Assembly: GCA_016926925.1 (NCBI GenBank)
Contig: JAFGNQ010000238.1
Coordinates: forward strand, 1-16,621
From: Candidatus Aminicenantota bacterium
Lineage (GTDB): Bacteria > Acidobacteriota > Aminicenantia > Aminicenantales > Aminicenantaceae
Length of the DNA: 16,621 bases
Direction of reading: 5' to 3'
In this document: positions 13,537 to 16,621 of the stretch, one piece after another
How positions within the stretch are numbered: position 1 is the first letter of the stretch
How the letters are laid out: every line of letters starts with the position of its first letter
Program-made: the position numbers and the translations under genes
The notes under the pieces: generated by a model
Database searches by the model: none
What the model was told of the DNA's origin: nothing
What the model saw: the letters and a program-made list of their open reading frames with translations, nothing else

Positions 13537-14754
13537 ATGAACGTCGTCAAAACCGTCAAAATCTCGCTGATGGCTCTGAACAGGAACAAAATGCGCTCTT
13601 TCCTGACAGCTCTGGGCATCATCATCGGAGTGGGAGCGGTCATTGCCATGGTCAGTATCGGACAGGGAGCCAAAATCGAAGTCGAGGAGAGGTTCCAATC
13701 TTTCGGCACAAACCTTCTTTTCGTCCATCCCGGAAGCCAATCCTTCCGAGGCCGTCATGGAGGCGGAGGCACATACACGAACCTTATGGAATCAGACGCC
13801 AAGGCTATTCTGGATCACTGCGACGCCGTACTGTACGTCTCGTCGAACATCAACACCAGAGCTCAAGTCGTCTACGGAAACAAGAACTGGAACACATCCA
13901 TCTACGGAGTAGGCGCCGATTATCCTCAGATACGCAACTGGAATGTCGAAAGCGGTGTTTTTTTTGATGAGGCCCAGGTGAAATCCGGTCAAAAAGTGTG
14001 TGTGTTGGGAAGTGAAGTGAATGAGAATCTCTTCGAAGGGGCGGACCCGATCGGACAAATCATCCGTGTTCAAAAAATTCCTTTCCGCGTACTCGGCGTA
14101 CTTGAATCGAAAGGAGAATCCGGGGGGTTTTTCAACCGCGATGACATGATCGCCGTGCCCTATACCACAGCACAAAAACGGCTCCTGGGAATCGATTACA
14201 TCCAGTCTATCGACGTCTCCGCCGTTTCTGCCTCGCGAACGGATGATGCGAGGGTTCAAATCGAGGCCCTGCTCAGAATTCGTCACAAAATCGCACCGGG
14301 AGCCGAGGATGACTTTCAAGTGAACAATATGTCCGATATCGCCGAAGGCGCTTCGGAAGCTACCCGCATTCTCACCCTCCTTCTAGGCGGAATCGCCTCC
14401 ATTTCTCTGCTCGTAGGAGGCATCGGTATCATGAACATCATGCTGGTCTCGGTCACCGAGAGAATCCGTGAGATCGGGATCCGGATGTCGGTGGGTGCCC
14501 GGGAGAGGGACATCCTCCTCCAGTTCCTCACTGAAGCCGTTGTCTTGAGTGTCTTGGGCGGGATTCTGGGTATCGGCCTGGGATTGGGCAGTTCCCGGCT
14601 TATCTCTCAGCTTGCAGGTATGAAAACCCTGGTTTCCATAGGATCGATAGCGCTGGCCTTTTTTTTCTCCGGTTCGGTCGGAATATTTTTTGGCTTCTAT
14701 CCGGCACGCAAAGCATCCAAGCTTGATCCCATCGAAGCGCTGAGGTATGAATAA
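13537..14754 (+). CDS. MacB-type ABC permease (FtsX superfamily)
   Basis: This inner-membrane subunit uses ATP-driven movement of its periplasmic domain to drive export through the adaptor and channel. The 405-residue protein has the MacB/FtsX plan: first transmembrane helix at about 22-42, a large periplasmic core (about 45-275), then three helices (about 279-304, 330-352, 367-388). Family motifs include TALGIIIGVGAVIAM near the first helix, ERIREIGIRMSVGA (308-321) between helices 2 and 3, and the C-terminal PARKASKLDPIEALRYE. A Gly/His-rich loop (about 70-80) is unusual but short. I use the ATG one base after the ATPase stop (TAAGATG); an upstream in-frame start would overlap the ATPase by 32 bases. 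Confidence 0.96.
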   Translation: MNVVKTVKISLMALNRNKMRSFLTALGIIIGVGAVIAMVSIGQGAKIEVEERFQSFGTNLLFVHPGSQSFRGRHGGGGTYTNLMESDAKAILDHCDAVLYVSSNINTRAQVVYGNKNWNTSIYGVGADYPQIRNWNVESGVFFDEAQVKSGQKVCVLGSEVNENLFEGADPIGQIIRVQKIPFRVLGVLESKGESGGFFNRDDMIAVPYTTAQKRLLGIDYIQSIDVSAVSASRTDDARVQIEALLRIRHKIAPGAEDDFQVNNMSDIAEGASEATRILTLLLGGIASISLLVGGIGIMNIMLVSVTERIREIGIRMSVGARERDILLQFLTEAVVLSVLGGILGIGLGLGSSRLISQLAGMKTLVSIGSIALAFFFSGSVGIFFGFYPARKASKLDPIEALRYE

Positions 14755-14764
14755 AGAAAAAGAT

Positions 14765-14780
14765 TCATTAAAATTAATGA
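14765..14780. repeat. AT-rich palindrome between the permease and channel genes
   Basis: TCATTAA-AA-TTAATGA is a perfect 7-bp inverted repeat with a two-base centre in the 96-bp gap. The small centre makes an RNA hairpin unlikely; it could be an operator or chance in AT-rich DNA. Confidence 0.3.
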
Positions 14781-14850
14781 TTATGAATAAGAAACCACAA
14801 AAACCTGGCTGTGATATCAAAGTGCAGCACATACAATCGGGAGGATAGAG

Positions 14851-16419
14851 ATGGTGAGACGATTCATCGGAATTTTGATTATTCTTTCATGGGTTACCGG
14901 AATGTATTCTTACGACGCAAGCGAGGAAGAAAAAAACATCTCCCTCTCATTGCAGGACTGTATTGTCAAAGCCATGGAGAACAATTTAGGAGTGGCCGTC
15001 GAGATGTTGACGCCGCAAGCGAAGGAATACGGCATCTCTCTGGCCAAAGAGAAATTTCTTCCCAGTATGTCCGTCGACACCCAATTTACGGACCAGGAGC
15101 AGGCCTCATACTCCTTTCTGGATGCCGCAGGTGTGCTCAAGACAAACTACAATCAGTTTAACCTGTCAATCAACCAGCAAATCCCCACGGGAGGCAGTTT
15201 TTCGCTTTCGCTCGACAGCTCGCGATACGACACCAACAGAACCGGAATCACGGTCAATCCCAGTTACCGCTCCCAACTGAGCTTCGATTTCACTCAGCCC
15301 CTTCTTAAAAATTTCGGAACGACTATGGCCCGAAGGGAAATCCTCATCGCGCAAACCAATTTGGGAGTCTCAGAACAGGAGCTTAAACGAGCGCTCCAGG
15401 AGACGGTTTATAGCGTCGAGGAAGCCTACTGGAACCTGGTTTTCGCCGCCGATAACCTAAAAGTCGCCCGGTTATCCCTCAAGCTTGCCCAAGATCTCCT
15501 GGAGAAAAACAAAAGAGCTGTGGAAATCGGAACCATGGCTCCGATCGAGATTGTCAGCGCTCAAGCTCAGGTCGCCTCCCGCGAGGCCAACATCCTCGCT
15601 GCGGAGACCGCGGTGAAAAACAACGAAGACAGGCTTAAACTGGTCATCAATCTGAATGCAGAAGCACCTGAAGCCGATCTCCTCACGATCATCCCGTCCG
15701 ATAAACCTATCTACGAGGACAAGGAAATCAATCTCAAGGAAGCCGTCGCCTTTGCCCTCCAGAACCGGCCCGACCTCAAGTCATCACGTTTGGGCTTGGA
15801 AAACTACAGTTTGAACCTGCGATACGCCAAAAATCAACTTCTTCCCAGCCTGGATCTCAGAGCCTCTTACTGGAGCCCCGGAGTATCCGGTGATCTGCTT
15901 ATCCTGAATCCTGATGATCCCTTCGGTCCACCTATCGGCTCCATCCCCGGCGGGCGGTCGGATTCTTTTAAAGACGTTTTCGGATTGAAATTCAAGAACT
16001 GGTCGGTCGGGGTGACGCTCGACTTCCCTCTCAATGCCCTTGTCTCCCGGGCTGCTGAAGCCCAGGCCCGGGTCGACCTAGAGCAGGCATTGCTGCGTGT
16101 CAAGAGCCAGGAGCAGCAGATTTACACGGATCTCAAGATCGCGGTTCGAGATGTCGCCACCAATTTCAGGCGGATCAATGCGCTCAAGACTGCACGAGAA
16201 TTGGCAGAGAAGCAGCTGGAAGCCGAAGAAGAAAAACTCAAGGTCGGGCTCTCTACAAACTTTGTTGTCCTGACATACCAGAACGAACTCGCATCAGCCC
16301 AATCTCAAGAAATCAGCGCTATCATCGACTACATGCTTTCTCTTGCTCGATTGAACCGGGATATGGGAACCAACCTGGATGACAGGAACATCCGAATCTC
16401 CCAATTTCTGAAGCAGTAA
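14851..16419 (+). CDS. TolC-like outer-membrane efflux channel
   Basis: This forms the outer-membrane duct of the efflux system. The 522-residue protein has a signal peptide (about 1-20) with no lipobox cysteine, then two outer-membrane-efflux repeats. Each repeat has long Gln/Ala/Glu/Leu-rich helices (for example about 175-260 and 395-500) and a beta-strand section (about 70-150 and 325-390). Phrases typical of the family include NNLGVAVE, QPLLKNFG, QNRPDLKSSRLGLE and the C-terminal ARLNRDMG. GGAGGATAGAG precedes the ATG. It follows the permease after 96 bp and completes the tripartite pump, so it is probably dedicated to this adaptor and ABC pair. Length is slightly above the E. coli TolC mature size. 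The transported compound cannot be read from the sequence. Confidence 0.95.
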   Translation: MVRRFIGILIILSWVTGMYSYDASEEEKNISLSLQDCIVKAMENNLGVAVEMLTPQAKEYGISLAKEKFLPSMSVDTQFTDQEQASYSFLDAAGVLKTNYNQFNLSINQQIPTGGSFSLSLDSSRYDTNRTGITVNPSYRSQLSFDFTQPLLKNFGTTMARREILIAQTNLGVSEQELKRALQETVYSVEEAYWNLVFAADNLKVARLSLKLAQDLLEKNKRAVEIGTMAPIEIVSAQAQVASREANILAAETAVKNNEDRLKLVINLNAEAPEADLLTIIPSDKPIYEDKEINLKEAVAFALQNRPDLKSSRLGLENYSLNLRYAKNQLLPSLDLRASYWSPGVSGDLLILNPDDPFGPPIGSIPGGRSDSFKDVFGLKFKNWSVGVTLDFPLNALVSRAAEAQARVDLEQALLRVKSQEQQIYTDLKIAVRDVATNFRRINALKTARELAEKQLEAEEEKLKVGLSTNFVVLTYQNELASAQSQEISAIIDYMLSLARLNRDMGTNLDDRNIRISQFLKQ

Positions 16420-16481
16420 CATGATTTTCCCTTAGACCGCATCGGATGCATTTCCGATTCCCGGATAATCTCAAATTCAAC

Positions 16482-16514
16482 TTCCATAACCACCCGGGTT
16501 CCCCTATAATAGGG
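16482..16514 (+). promoter_or_regulatory. Promoter-like site with a palindromic -10
   Basis: A perfect TATAAT (16505-16510) lies inside a 13-bp palindrome CCCTAT-A-ATAGGG (16502-16514). At 17-bp spacing the -35 is a poor TTCCAT (16482-16487, three of six). A second palindrome ACCCGGGT is at 16492-16499 in the spacer. A weak -35 plus overlapping dyads fits a repressed or activated promoter for the partial gene that follows. Confidence 0.45.
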
Positions 16515-16538
16515 CGTTCTTTATAAGGAAAAATCAAC

Positions 16539-16621
16539 ATTCGAATTTTTGCCGCCGTTATCGTACTGGCCCTCACTGTCGGAGGACCTCTCTGGTCTTC
16601 TAAAAAAATGGATCCCTGTGC
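16539..16621 (+). CDS. 5' end of a probable exported protein, apparent ATT start, cut by the window edge
   Basis: After AAGGA (16525-16529) a frame runs to the window end, reading (M)RIFAAVIVLALTVGGPLW then SSKKMDPC. It is a basic residue followed by a hydrophobic core and small residues, i.e. a good signal peptide or N-terminal anchor. An in-frame TAA at 16524-16526 limits the start, and no ATG, GTG or TTG occurs before the hydrophobic segment. The correctly spaced codon is ATT at 16539, which would be a rare AUU start or a sequence error for ATG. The ATG at 16608 would lose the signal peptide and has no close Shine-Dalgarno. The product is unknown. Confidence 0.45.
   Translation, partial: MRIFAAVIVLALTVGGPLWSSKKMDPC

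Noticed and set aside
16441..16458. ATCGGA/TCCGAT hairpin after the channel gene as a terminator
   Set aside because: The six-pair stem is not followed by a T-run; it may be a weak structure only.
16322..16576. Minus-strand frame of 84 codons at the right end
   Set aside because: It overlaps the channel gene end and the promoter-like site and has no signal, motif or ribosome site.
1..16621. CRISPR arrays, insertion sequences, tRNA or rRNA genes, prophage genes
   Set aside because: No regular direct-repeat array, transposase-like frame, terminal inverted repeats or RNA-gene signatures were seen.

Overview
The window comes from a Gram-negative (two-membrane) respiring bacterium. It encodes a succinate:quinone oxidoreductase, a Rieske/cytochrome b complex, an outer-membrane beta-barrel, a TolC-type channel and a sigma-54 regulatory circuit. 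The phylum cannot be fixed from sequence alone. The compact gene packing (many ATGA or GTGA overlaps), strong Shine-Dalgarno sites and gene mix would fit Acidobacteriota/Aminicenantes-like or deltaproteobacteria-like lineages, but that is a guess.

Region 1 (21-4735, minus strand) is one tightly packed respiratory operon: sdhC, sdhA, sdhB, a TAT-type Rieske protein, a fused b6/subunit-IV-type cytochrome b, and a small acidic membrane protein. It is read leftwards from a good sigma-70-type promoter (TTGACA, 17 bp, TTTAAT) at 4707-4735. No sdhD and no cytochrome c1 are visible. The operon probably couples a quinone-reducing and a quinol-oxidising enzyme through one mRNA.

Region 2 (4763-9599, minus strand) is a second operon: a small secreted protein with DxDxDG calcium-loop motifs, an outer-membrane beta-barrel, a small secreted protein that may be OB-fold-like, a membrane sensor histidine kinase and an NtrC-family sigma-54 activator. 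It is preceded by an exact match to the sigma-54 -24/-12 consensus at 9583-9599. Two tandem, 20-bp-spaced dyad sites lie at 9653-9690, where an activator would bind. The likely logic is a self-amplifying two-component circuit controlling three envelope proteins of unknown function.

Region 3 (9548-9956) is the divergent control region.

Region 4 (9957-16419, plus strand) is an ECF sigma factor, a zinc-finger membrane anti-sigma factor, a membrane-anchored LTxxQ (Spy/CpxP/CnrX-like) periplasmic protein, and a complete MacAB-TolC-like tripartite efflux set (adaptor, separate ATPase, separate permease, outer-membrane channel). This resembles an envelope-stress or metal-responsive efflux operon.

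Region 5 (16420-16621) holds a promoter-like site and the first codons of a probable exported protein that lacks a normal start codon.
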